A stretch of DNA of 64,000 bases, taken from Lithodes maja (lineage: Eukaryota; Arthropoda; Malacostraca; Decapoda; Lithodidae). The translations under genes and the position numbers were made by a program. The notes below the pieces were generated by a model. That model made no database searches. It worked only from the letters and a program-made list of their open reading frames with translations, and was not told the DNA's origin. The stretch is from assembly GCA_037953745.1 (NCBI GenBank), contig JBAKBP010004289.1, positions 1 through 64,000 of the forward strand, in the 5' to 3' direction. Every line of letters starts with the position of its first letter. Positions within the stretch are counted from its first letter, which is position 1. This document shows, in pieces, positions 1 to 9,599 of the stretch.

Positions 1-830
1 CTCCTTCCCTCGTCCTCCGCTCCTTGTTTCACCTCTTCCGTACGCGTCACTTTCGAGTCGTCGCTATACGTCCCCGCTTGTCTGCCGTCCGGGGGGCTCT
101 TTGGGTCCGTCGCTCGGCTGGTCGTTCTGACACAGGTGCTGGATTCCTTCCTGACGGCTGCCTTCAGGGATCGACCTCCTCCGCGCCAAGTCCCTCCGCA
201 GTGGTTTCTGGGGCGGGCTCTGGTCCTTCTGGCTTCGCCCTCGTCTACGAGGGCCGCTACGCCGGTTCTGTTGCTCGGGCGTCCGCTCTTCCTTGTCGCT
301 CTGGCCGCTGGGGTTCGGGTGTCTGCCCTAGCGGTATTGTCGTGGCCCCGGGACTGCGTGCGATTCTCCCCGTCCCTGCTTGGCGTCTCGTTCGCCTCCT
401 CCCCTCCTTTTGTTGCCACGCTTGGGAGGGCGGCCCCCGTCTTTCCGGCCTTTCGCCGTCCAGGCTTTCCGGCTTGGGCATCCTCGCCATGTGTGGTGCC
501 CGGTGTCGGCCTTGCGCTCCTCTGTTGCGTCTGTGGCGCCGCCTTCGGGTCCTGCTGTGTGGGTGTCTCCTCGGACGGGTGGGTGGCTCTCGCAGGTGCA
601 GTTGGGGCGCCGCGTTAGTCGGACCGTTCGTGCCCGTCGCCCTGTTTGTAGGGTTTCTGCGCACGATGTCGGATCCTTTGCTGCCTCCTTCCGGTTCCTG
701 CCGCGTCGATCCTTACCTGCCTTCGCCTCTGCGGTTTTGTGGGTCTTCTATCAATTCCTTCATCTCCTCCTACCTCTCCGTGTCCAGTGTTCGACCCCCT
801 CGGCTGGTGATTGCTCTCGGGGGTCGTGTT
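1..830 (+). pseudogene. DIRS tyrosine recombinase, decayed, N-terminus outside window
   Basis: Translated pieces run through three frames: near 24-135 (FHLFRTRHF), 136-470 (TAAFRDRPPPRQVPP, then LFLVALAAGVRVSAL) and 480-780 (CPVSALRSSV, SAHDVGSFAASFRF). They align by eye with the copy at 62749-63650. The usual catalytic set is an Arg in a G-x-R-x-S segment, H-x-x-R and a C-terminal Tyr. Here HDVR reads HDVG, so one catalytic Arg is lost, and at least two frameshifts break the frame. The copy is therefore dead. Coding-strand A is rare, as in the other DIRS copies. Confidence 0.72.
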
Positions 831-1272
831 TCCTGGGCTCTGGCGAAGATCCCTGGTCTTCCCCCCCTTGTCCCTCGTTCTTTTCCTTTGTTTTATATGA
901 CAAAGGGGGGGGGGGGGGTGTACGGGTTTGCAACACTGAATTGCAAGTTTGGGATTGTATATTGTTCCAGTACATAAGTGTTTTTGCCACATTGAAAATT
1001 GTGTTTTGTTCTTGTGTTCAGTGTTTTTGTTGGTTTTTGAAGAAAAGGGATTTTGGGTACAGTACCTTTTTGGTTTCAGACAAGTCTATGTTTTTGCATT
1101 ACTATGAATGACGGGCATGTGTTAAAACTGTTCTTTTTAGCTACTCCTCAGTTTTTCACTCTTTTATTAGACTCTCTTGTTTAAATTGTGTCTTTGTCAT
1201 TCATACTTTTGTTTTATGCATTGGTTTTTTTGGTAGGTTGGGCTTGGATGTCCTCCTCCTATTTGTTATGCA

Positions 1273-1385
1273 GCCTTGACGTTGGATTTGCCAAGACTAC
1301 TAACAAATTGGGAGGTTTGACGTACCTCCCAACCTACCAAATAGGAAAACCTACTATTTGGTAGTAGTCTTGGAAAATCCAACGT
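1273..1385. repeat. DIRS internal complementary region (ICR)
   Basis: The first ~40 bases are the reverse complement of the outer tip of the left inverted repeat (compare 13876-13915, read on the minus strand). The remainder, from ATTGGGAGG onward, is the reverse complement of the outer tip of the right repeat (1720-1797). The two halves overlap on ATTGGG, the expected circle junction of the two element ends. This is the hallmark DIRS-1 arrangement, in which the ICR templates end joining of a single-stranded circle. A matching ICR lies at 62203-62315. Confidence 0.8.
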
Positions 1386-1447
1386 ACATAATACCCTCCC
1401 TCACGCCGGACCCCTGCCCATCCGCGTTCTTCTGCTGACGTGAGATG

Positions 1448-1797
1448 TGATAACAAGAGAGGGTCGCTCATGCGCACGTTCGACAGTGATCTGCACATGA
1501 CGGAACACGGGATGGGCCTTAAGCGGTAACTAAGGTAAACCCCTTTTTCTTCTCTTCTATGCTTTTTTCACCTTCGGTGGTAGTTTTGGTTAATGTACAA
1601 CGTCTCCTAGAGCAAGATAAGGAGTAGACTCTAGACGTTTTCTTTTTAACCGCGGTTGGAATGACGACATAGCAGTCAAAATAGACAAGTCGTCATTGCA
1701 ATTAGGTTAATAGCCTTGACGTTGGATTTTCCAAGACTACTACCAAATAGTAGGTTTTCCTATTTGGTAGGTTGGGAGGTACGTCAAACCTCCCAAT
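1448..1797 (+). repeat. DIRS right inverted terminal repeat
   Basis: Begins TGATAACAAGAGAGGGTC and ends at ACCTCCCAAT. It is an inverted match to the left repeat of copy 2 and a direct match to 61790-62140 read on the minus strand. The outer ~80 bases contain two stacked palindromes, CTACCAAATAG paired with CTATTTGGTAG and TTGGGAGGT paired with ACCTCCCAA. Confidence 0.8.
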
Positions 1798-4047
1798 CTA
1801 CTCATCCTACGTCGTGCTGTAGGAGAGATCGTGACGTCACAGAGACATAAGAGATCACAAAAGAGTCATATTCTACCGTATTTATACGATAAGGATAAAA
1901 CAAAATTGAGGAAAAGAACTAACCCAGAATTGCCAATGAAAAGAAAGCTTTGGATATTGATTAGAAGAAAGAAACGATTGTGGGAAAGATTAAAATTGTT
2001 AAAAAAGAACAGGGGGTCTAGTATAGAGGCTAAGGAAGTGGATCTGGAATGCAGACAAATAAACAATAAAATAAGGTGGGAAACAAGGAGGGGGGTGAAG
2101 GAGAGGGAGAGAGAGATAGCTAGAAATGTGAAGGATAATCCAAAAATATTCTGGAAGTACATTCAGGAAAAGTTAACAAGAAGAGTAGGGATCCCAGAGC
2201 TGGTGGGGGGGGTTGAATGATGGGAGTAGAGCGGAGACTGATAAGGAGAAAGCAGAGGTGCGGGGGAAATACTTTGGGGGGGTACTAACAGTGGAGTCGG
2301 AGGATGCAGTGCCTACTATTCCCATCAAACAGGCACCGGCACTAGAACTAATAGAGTTTTCCCATGCTAGAATAAGAAGGGCTATAGAAAAAATGAACAG
2401 AAGTAAGTCACCGGGACCGGATGGGATACACCCAAGAATCATAAAGGAAGGAGGGGAGATGTTAGTAGAGCCATTGAAAATGTTATTTGAGGTATCGTTT
2501 AATACAGGACAAATCCCGATGGACTGGAGAGAGGCGAACATAACAGCTATATTTAAGAAGGGAAAGAGAAATGACCCAGGGAATTATAGACCAGTCAGTT
2601 TGACAAGTGTTGTGTGTAAACTAATGGAAACGGTAATTAGAGAAGGAATAATGGATCATATGAAGTCAAACCAACTTTTCAGTGGGAGACAGTTCGGATT
2701 CTTGCCGGGGAGGTCGACGGTACTACAGCTAATTAAGGTGGTAGATGATTGGATGCAAATTCTAGAAGATGGTGATGTAATAGACGTGGTATATTGCGAT
2801 TTTATGAAGGCCTTCGATAAGGTCCCACATAAAAGGTTAATAGAGAAAGTTAGAAGCTATAATATAGGGGAGAAATGTGTGAAATGGATAGAAGCCTTCC
2901 TGAAAGATCGGAGACAGAGGGTACTGGTGAATGGAATAGGCTCGGGGTGGAGGGAAATTACAAGTGGGGTACCTCAGGGATCTGTGTTGGGACCACTGCT
3001 GTTCGTTACATTTATCAACGACTTGCCTGAAGTTATAACTAATGGAAGTGAGGTATACCTGTATGCGGATGACACTAAACTGTATAGAAGAGTGAGGAGT
3101 AAGGAAGATATGGGTTTGCTTCAAGGAGATGTGGAGGGCATGAAGGGATGGTCTGAGCATTGGTTAATGCCTTTTCATCCAAAAAAATGCAAGTACATGC
3201 GGATTGGGACCAGCAAGATAGACAAGGTAGGATACAGTATGTATGAAGCGATGGAGGAAGTGAGTGCAGAAAAGGATATAGGAGTAGTGATAGACAATAA
3301 GTTAAATTTCTCAGAACATTTAGCGGAAAAGATAAACAAAGCCAATAGAATTGTAGGGTTGATAAGGAGGACATTTGTGTCACTTGACGAAGAAATCTTC
3401 AGGAATCTATATACAGCGCTGGTTAGGCCGCACCTGGAATATGCAAACCAGGTGTGGGCTCCATATATGGTAAAGGAAATAGAAGCAGTGGAGAAAGTGC
3501 AGAGGAGAGCTAGCAAGCTGGTACCAACGTTGAAGAACGCGGGCTATGAGCAGAGGTTGAGGACACTGGGGCTTCCGACACTGGCATATAGGAGAAAGAG
3601 AGGGGATATGATAGAGACTTTTAAGATAGTGTCAGGAAAGTACGATGAGGATGTGTGTGAAGGTATCTTCTTGATGCGGGAGGGAACAAGAACGAGAGGA
3701 CACTCTAAGAAAATTTACAAAGAAAGAAATAGGCTTGAGAAGGCAAAGAACTCATTTTGTGATAGAGTGGTAAATGAGTGGAACGCACTGCCCCAGTATG
3801 TAGTCGATTCTGAATCAATAAGGGAGTTTGAAAGTAATCTTGATAAAGCATGGGGAAGACAAGATTTGAAGTTTGATTATAAAACAAAAATACAGAATAG
3901 TAAAAATGTTGCGTCTGCTACCGCCGCCGCCAACACCGTGAACAACCGCAGCAGTGCAAGTACTGGTACTGAGCTGGATACACAGGCATAGTTTGCCTAT
4001 TTCCAGAGGATCTACTGTAAGAAAACTGTAAGAAAACTGTAAGAAAG
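1798..4047 (+). mobile_element. CR1-like LINE, copy a (3' two thirds)
   Basis: Non-LTR retrotransposon on the plus strand with an RT open reading frame and a 3' tail of repeated CTGTAAGAAA units (about 4014-4047). CR1-type elements end in short tandem repeats rather than poly-A. The 5' limit is the DIRS junction at 1798. The family is represented again at 5478-6915 (minus) and 32097-32987 (plus) with very few differences, implying recent activity. An endonuclease half of the same family lies at 5031-7391. Confidence 0.8.
1831..3991 (+). pseudogene. CR1-like ORF2, post-endonuclease region and reverse transcriptase, one frameshift
   Basis: Frame 1 (1831-2220) encodes the basic linker between endonuclease and RT (NPKIFWKYIQEKL). 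The frame then shifts in a G-run at about 2205-2213 and continues to the TAG at 3989-3991. RT motifs are in order: KSPGPDGI, NYRPVSLTSVVCKLME, GRQFGFLPGRST, VVYCDFMKAFDKVPH (catalytic Asp), SGVPQGSVLGPLLF and LYADDTKLY (catalytic Asp pair). The C-terminal region of CR1/Jockey type follows (LVRPHLEYANQVW, NSFCDRVVNEWNALP). The RT domain is otherwise intact. RT copies the element RNA at a nicked chromosomal target. Confidence 0.85.
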
Positions 4048-5030
4048 GTAAATATACGGACAATAGGCTACATGCTCAAAATTTATTACTGTAAAAGGAA
4101 TGAATAATATTGTAAGTAAAAGGGATGTTATGTATGTTTACTGGTGTTTAATCAGGATACTAGGGGAGCTGGCTGCCTGTACTTCAGTCTCAAAGGGATT
4201 CACTTCAGGACTGTACTGGTTAAAATACATACCGGTACCAAGTTTCAAGAATAAACTTTGATTAGAACATTTGTTTGTCTATTACTTTCCCTGGGCCGAG
4301 TAAAAAATACCTGGGTAGGCTATTTCCATCTCGGGTTAAGTCCTAACCTAACCTAACCCAACCCTAATATAATATAATATATAATAAGTTATGTCATAAC
4401 TTAACATTACCTGGGAAAGAGAGGGCAGAGACCCTGGGTGACCCATAGCACATTTTAAGACTGTTATTTCTCAGTAAATACTGGTTTCCGACATTCAATT
4501 AAACATCCTACAAGTTCTAACCAGTCCCCTGAACAGCTTTTAATAGGTTACTTGAGGATATTTTAACCGGACCATAGGTAAACATTTATCCTGTATATAT
4601 ATATATATAGGCTATATATATATATATATATACTGTATATATAGCGCAACGGAGCGGCGAGCGCCGGAGGCGCGTGCTTTAAAGAGGTCAGGGGGCATGC
4701 CCCCCAGGATTTTTTTTTTGAGAATTGAGGTATCTAAAACAGCATATCCTGCAATCTATATATCTTGTATATCTCAAGAGTAGCCTAGGCTAGGTTAGCC
4801 TAGCTGCCTAGCCTAGCCTTATAAAAAAAAAAAAAAAAATACAGGAATGTTGGTCTAGGCTAAGTTTAATATACACTTCCCAGGTAATTTTAACAGTTCT
4901 ATTGCTTGTATATATCATATAATACACCATAGAGTATGTTTTTAATAACTAGAAAAAAAGGTCATCTTATAAATAATTACCTTAACCCTCCGTTCCCGGA
5001 TGGGCTCTTGAACGCCCATAAAATAATGGA
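4048..5030. other. AT-rich spacer without recognised gene
   Basis: No ORF or family match is seen. It contains a short TTAGG-type run (CCTAACCTAACCTAACCC near 4338-4356), an AATAT run near 4365-4385, a TA microsatellite at about 4593-4642, the GC-rich segment CGGAGCGGCGAGCGCCGGAG near 4649, and an A-run near 4824-4840. The sequence just before 5031 (TTCCCGGATGGGC) is unremarkable. Confidence 0.5.
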
Positions 5031-5477
5031 AAGTTGGATGAGGAGGATAAGAGAAATTTTTACTGGAGAGTGAGGGACGGAAAAGTGAGGAAGTGGTTTA
5101 TAAGAGTAGAAAGGAGGGGGAGATCAGGGAGGGGAGAGAATGTGATGAGAGTTGTGACGGAGGAGGAGAACGGGGTGGAGGTGTCACAGGGAGAGACAGG
5201 AGACAAAGAGGCAGACCCAGTAGTGCTAACAGGGGAGTAGGGTACGGACTGGAGGAGCGGGATGGTGTAATTGCTGAAGGAATGGTAGATGGATTAAGGA
5301 TTATGTTTAGTAATGTGGATGTGTTTACTCAGGACAAGAAAAGAGAACTGATATGTAGGTTGCAGGATGAAGAGGAAAAACCTGATGTCATAGCCCTACA
5401 GGAAGTAAGACCAAAAAATGTTAGAATTGAAAGGGAACTGGTGGAATATAGTTTGGAGGGTTTTGAGTTATATTCTT
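5031..5477 (+). pseudogene. CR1-like LINE: ORF1 C-terminus and endonuclease N-terminus
   Basis: The ORF1 C-terminal motif NFYWRVRDGKVRKWFIR appears first (about 5049-5105). It is followed in another frame by the start of an APE-type endonuclease, with MFSNVDVFTQDKKREL (catalytic Asn context), PDVIALQEV (catalytic Glu) and EGFELYSYS. The reading breaks at 5477 where an inverted CR1 fragment is inserted, and it resumes at 6916. ORF1 proteins bind the element RNA. The endonuclease nicks target DNA. Confidence 0.7.
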
Positions 5478-6915
5478 ACAGTTTCTTACAGTAGATCCTC
5501 TGGAAAAAGGCAAACTATGCCTGTGTATCCAGCTCAGTACCAGTACTTGCACTGCTGCGGTCGTTCACGGTGTTGGCGGCGGCGGTAGCAGACGCAACAT
5601 TTTTACTATTCTGTATTTTTGTTTTATAATCAAACTTCAAATCTTGTCTTCCCCATGCTTTATCAAGATTACTTTCAAACTCCCTTATTGATTCGGAATC
5701 GACTACATACTGGGGCAGTGCGTTCCACTCATTTACCACTCTATCACAAAATGAGTTCTTTGCCTTCTCAAGCCTATTTCTTTCTTTGTAAATTTTCTTA
5801 GAGTGTCCTCTCGTTCTTGTTCCCTCCCGCATCAAGAAGATACCTTCACACACATCCTCATCGTACTTTCCTGACACTATCTTAAAAGTCTCTATCATAT
5901 CCCCTCTCTTTCTCCTATATGCCAGTGTCGGAAGCCCCAGTGTCCTCAACCTCTGCTCATAGCCTGCGTTCTTCAACGTTGGTACCAGCTTGCTAGCTCT
6001 CCTCTGCACTTTCTCCACTGCTTCTATATCCTTTACCATATATGGAGCCCACACCTGGTTTGCATATTCCAGGTGCGGCCTAACCAGCGCTGTATAGAGA
6101 TTCCTGAAGATTTCTTCGTCAAGTGACACAAATGTCCTCCTTATCAGCCCTACAATTCTATTGGCTTTGTTTATCTTTTCCGCTAAATGTTCTGAGAAAT
6201 TTAACTTATTGTCTATCACTACTCCTATATCCTTTTCTGCACTCACTTCCTCCATCGCTTCATACATACTGTATCCTACCTTGTCTATCTTGCTGGTCCC
6301 AATCCGCATGTACTTGCATTTTTTTGGATGAAAAGGCATTAACCAATGCTCAGACCATCCCTTCATGCCCTCCACATCTCCTTGAAGCAAACCCATATCT
6401 TCCTTACTCCTCACTCTTCTATACAGTTTAGTGTCATCCGCATACAGGTATACCTCACTTCCATTAGTTATAACTTCAGGCAAGTCGTTAATAAATATAA
6501 CGAACAGCAGTGGTCCCAACACAGATCCCTGAGGTACCCCACTTGTAATTTCCCTCCACCCCGAGCCTATTCCATTCACCAGTACCCTCTGTCTCTGATC
6601 TTTCAGGAAGGCTTCTATCCATTTCACACATTTCTCCCCTATATTATAGCTTCTAACTTTCTCTATTAACCTTTTATGTGGGACCTTATCGAAGGCCTTC
6701 ATAAAATCGCAATATACCACGTCTATTACATCACCATCTTCTAGAATTTGCATCCAATCATCTACCACCTTAATTAGCTGTAGTACCGTCGACCTCCCCG
6801 GCAAGAATCCGAACTGTCTCCCACTGAAAAGTTGATTTGACTTCATATGATCCATTATTCCTTCTCTAATTACCGTTTCCATTAGTTTACACACAACACT
6901 TGTCAAACTGACTGG
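5478..6915 (-). mobile_element. CR1-like LINE, copy b, inverted and 5'-truncated
   Basis: A near-identical copy of the RT and C-terminal part of copy a, with the CTGTAAGAA-type tail at 5468-5492. The minus-strand ORF 6906-5515 (463 aa) is uninterrupted from SVVCKLME through CDFMKAFDKVPH, GVPQGSVLGPLLF and YADDTKLY to the TAG. It lacks the endonuclease and the first RT motifs, so it is a dead-on-arrival insertion. It lies inside the endonuclease of another CR1-like element. The left junction is TTCTTACA next to its own complementary tail. Confidence 0.85.
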
Positions 6916-7391
6916 AGATGACTTATATGAGAGAAATGCTATTAGAGCAGAGGTTGGAAGAGGACTGTTTATTTATGTAAGAAAAGAGCTCAAGGTTAAT
7001 GAGGTGGATATGAGACAGCAGTATTGTGAGTATTTGTGTATTGAAGTAAAATGTGTAAGAGGATCAATTCTAATTGCCTCTATATATAGAAGCCCAAATA
7101 ATAGCAGGGGAGAGGATGATAACCTACTGAAAGCAATGGAGGAGATAGATAATAGAGAGAACAAATATAAAATTTTGATTGGAGATTTCAATTTGCCAAG
7201 GATCAACTGGGCAAATTGTACTACTCCAGCGGGACAGGGTAGCCTGGAAAATAAGTTTATAGAGAAAGTGAGAGATTGTTTTTTAACGCAACATATTGTA
7301 GAGATGACAAGATATAGAGATGGGACGCAGGGGAGTGTACTTGATTTGATTTTTAGCAATGAAGAAGATATAGTGGAACATGTTAATGTGG
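6916..7391 (+). pseudogene. CR1-like endonuclease, continuation
   Basis: Continues the endonuclease interrupted at 5477: GDDLYERNAIRAEVGRG, then IASIYRSPNN, ILIGDFNLPRINW (GDFN active-site segment) and VLDLIFSNEEDIV. It stops at VNVDKE, where DIRS copy 2 begins. The SDH motif expected shortly downstream is missing. Together with 5031-5477 it gives most of one APE domain without an RT attached. Confidence 0.78.
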
Positions 7392-7397
7392 ATAAGG

Positions 7398-7650
7398 AAT
7401 CCAGCACCTGTGGCAGAACGACCAGCCCAGCGACGGACCCAAAGAGCCCCCGGACGGCAGATAAGAGGGTACGGATAGCGTCGACTCGAAAGTGACGTGT
7501 ACGGAAGAGGTGAAACAAGGAGCGTAGGACGAGGGAAGGAGAACCAACTGGCAGGCGAGAGGCCTGGAGCCACCTAGGAAAAGACCCCCAGCGGGACCCA
7601 TAAGGCCCCCAAGGAGAAGACGGCCAGGAACGCAGCAGGAAGTCAGTCAG
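7398..7650 (-). pseudogene. DIRS tyrosine recombinase, N-terminal part
   Basis: Encodes an N-terminal SAM-like, DNA-binding stretch shared with 63432-63700: LTDFLLRSWPSSPWGPYGS, then VGSPSLVLRSLFHLFRTRHF and LLSAVRGLFGSVAGL. The pattern (short W/R segment, FLxxLF, then a helix ending SAVRG) is typical of DIRS/Ngaro-type recombinases. The catalytic half is absent because the copy ends at 7392. Confidence 0.68.
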
Positions 7651-9232
7651 GGCCCGGCCAGGGCCCGGCCGGGGACCGGGAGCCACCGGGCCACATGAAC
7701 AAGCACGACGCGAAGGCGAACGAGGCCCGCAGGTCCCCAACCGAGCCCAAGTGGAAGCCGGAGACAGGTAGAGGGACCGGACTCGGGCACCACCGCGGCA
7801 ACCGGGCGGACCAAGCCCGCGCCGGCCACAGAGGCGCGAGGAGCCAGACGCAGCCGTGATACAGCCGCAGCCTCGCGAGGACTGGGCACAGCAACAGCGC
7901 GTCTGGGGGCGGAAAGATGTATATCGACCGCCACCCGTACCAGGCCACCATGAAAGCGGCCGGACCCCCCCCGGAGCGCGAGGCCGGAGCGAGAGGTCCA
8001 AAGGCAACTGGCGCGGCACCCCCGATGCGAACAAGGCGACCTCCGGAACACCTCAGGAAGCCGCGAGGTCGGCGAACACAGTCCGTTGCAACGCCCATTC
8101 TACAAGAACGCCCTGCCCCCACGACAGGGCGGCCGCCCACAGGGTGGCAGGCCCGGGCAGGGAGGAGGCATGCAAGGAGAAGGGGTGTCGGGCCGCGAGG
8201 AAGAACAACTCCACCGAGACCCCCAATAGAGTCAACGACCTGGAGGAACCCCCGCAGAAGGAAAACAGGGGACAGCCTGTCTGAGTGTCTAACCCGAAGG
8301 CCACCGACTGACCCCGAAGGGCCAGCGCGTGGTCCCACAGGAAGAACAGAGGAACGAACAGTCCGAGGGCATAGACGGGTAAGTGGAGGGAGACCCACCC
8401 ATCTGCCAGGAAGTGGACGTCCCAGGTTCGATCGGGAACCCCACCCAACCTCGCTCGATGGATCTGTGGCTACCCAGACCGTCGGCGGGGGGGCGGACCA
8501 GGGCACAGCCGCAGAGAGCGAGCCCGGAGCAACCCAGAGACCGAAGCGTCAGCGAACGGGACGCAGGAGCGGCAGGAGCCGATCCAGAGGGGCAACGGAA
8601 ACACCACGGGGCCCATGAGGAGGAGGCGGAGTAGCCAGAGGCTCCCTAAGGAAAGGGGCAGAGCGGCCCAAAGCAGCGAACCCACGAACGAGTCCCAGAG
8701 CCACCCCAGGAGGGAGACCGAGTGCAACACGGCGAAGACCTTCCACCGAAGGTGCACCGCGGTCGGCAGACCCCGGGTCACCGTAGCGCCGGACAAAACC
8801 CATGCGAGACCGACCCATGGCACGACACGCGACTGGGTCAAGCGTGAATCGGGAACATCAAAAGGGGAACCCTAACCGTGCGACGGTGCGAACGACTGGG
8901 AGGGCGTCGCCAACTCACAGGCCTAGGGCTTCGGAAACAACCAACCAGTCGGCCAAGGAAAACAGGAGCTGGAGCCCGCTCCTGAGGAGAGGACCCAGAG
9001 CCTGCCCCACATGTGCGGAGAAGATCCGTGGCGCGATGGGGAGACCGAAGGGAAGGCCGGCGAACAGGAACACACGATCGGAAGTCCGAACGGCCAAGAA
9101 TCGCAGGAAGAGAGGATGGAGAGGAACGAACCAAGACGCATCCTGGAGGGCCAGCGACACAACCCACGACAGAGGGCACAGGGCCAGGCGTACCAGGGGT
9201 ACCGGCAGCACCCGAAACCGTGGGAGCACGAC
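7650..9232 (-). pseudogene. DIRS reverse transcriptase and RNase H, decayed
   Basis: RT at about 9232-8915: ALNGRVVLPRFRVLPVPLVR, VSLALQDASWFVPLHP (motif A Asp kept), LPFGLPIAPRIF and LLFSLADWLV, where the YLDD box reads SLAD. RT C-terminus near 8780-8600: LLGWLWDSFVGSLLWAALPL. RNase H at about 8320-8100: LRGQSVAFGLDTQTG, GGSSRSLTLL and WAAALSWGQGVLVEWAL. RNase H tail at about 7960-7850: WRSIYIFPPPDALLL and LAPLWPARAW. The order RT, RNase H, IYLFPP-type tail, recombinase is that of DIRS. Segments lie in two frames with stops between, so it is non-functional. Confidence 0.8.
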
Positions 9233-9599
9233 GCGCCCGTTGAGGGCCGACAGAACCACCAACGGTCGCATCGCGTCGCAGTTCGTCGACGGGACCAGAA
9301 AGACACGGGAGAGGAAAACCGGGCGACCGGCGGGCAACCCCCTCGACGCTACCCAGCTCGGGCATGGAAGTGAGCACGTGGGCCACCTCCGAAGAGATGG
9401 GCCGGCGTCGGTGACAAGAGCGGAAAGGGGTTCGAGACGTCCACCACCAGGTGAGACCCCACCGCGCAACCCGCCGCCCCCAACGTCCCTCGCGGCAACC
9501 GAGGGGCGCAAGGGCAAAAACAACCCGAGGGAGCACCCGAGAGGAGGGGAGCGACCCGGTCGGCCAGGCGAGAAGGAGAACAAGGAGGCCGACCCAGAG

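Larger units (their letters stand above)
1..1797 (+). mobile_element. DIRS-like tyrosine-recombinase retrotransposon, copy 1 (3' part)
   Basis: The 3' portion of a DIRS-like element enters from the left edge. In order it holds a GC-rich decayed tyrosine recombinase (about 1-830), an AT-rich tail (about 900-1270), an internal complementary region (1273-1385) and a right inverted terminal repeat (1448-1797). The same sequence recurs inverted at 61790-63880, and its 5' counterpart lies inverted at 7392-13915. DIRS elements encode Gag, RT-RNase H and a tyrosine recombinase, integrate through a circular intermediate and leave no target duplication. None is visible here. The right end abuts CR1-like LINE sequence at 1798. 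Identification rests on recombinase motifs plus the inverted-repeat/complementary-region architecture. Confidence 0.8.

Noticed and set aside
1..830. Endogenous DNA-virus gene block
   Set aside because: GC-rich coding-like sequence was considered, but motifs match DIRS recombinase and the inverted-repeat architecture supports a retrotransposon.
4330..4360. Telomere (TTAGG) array
   Set aside because: Only about three units. A short interstitial run, not a chromosome end.
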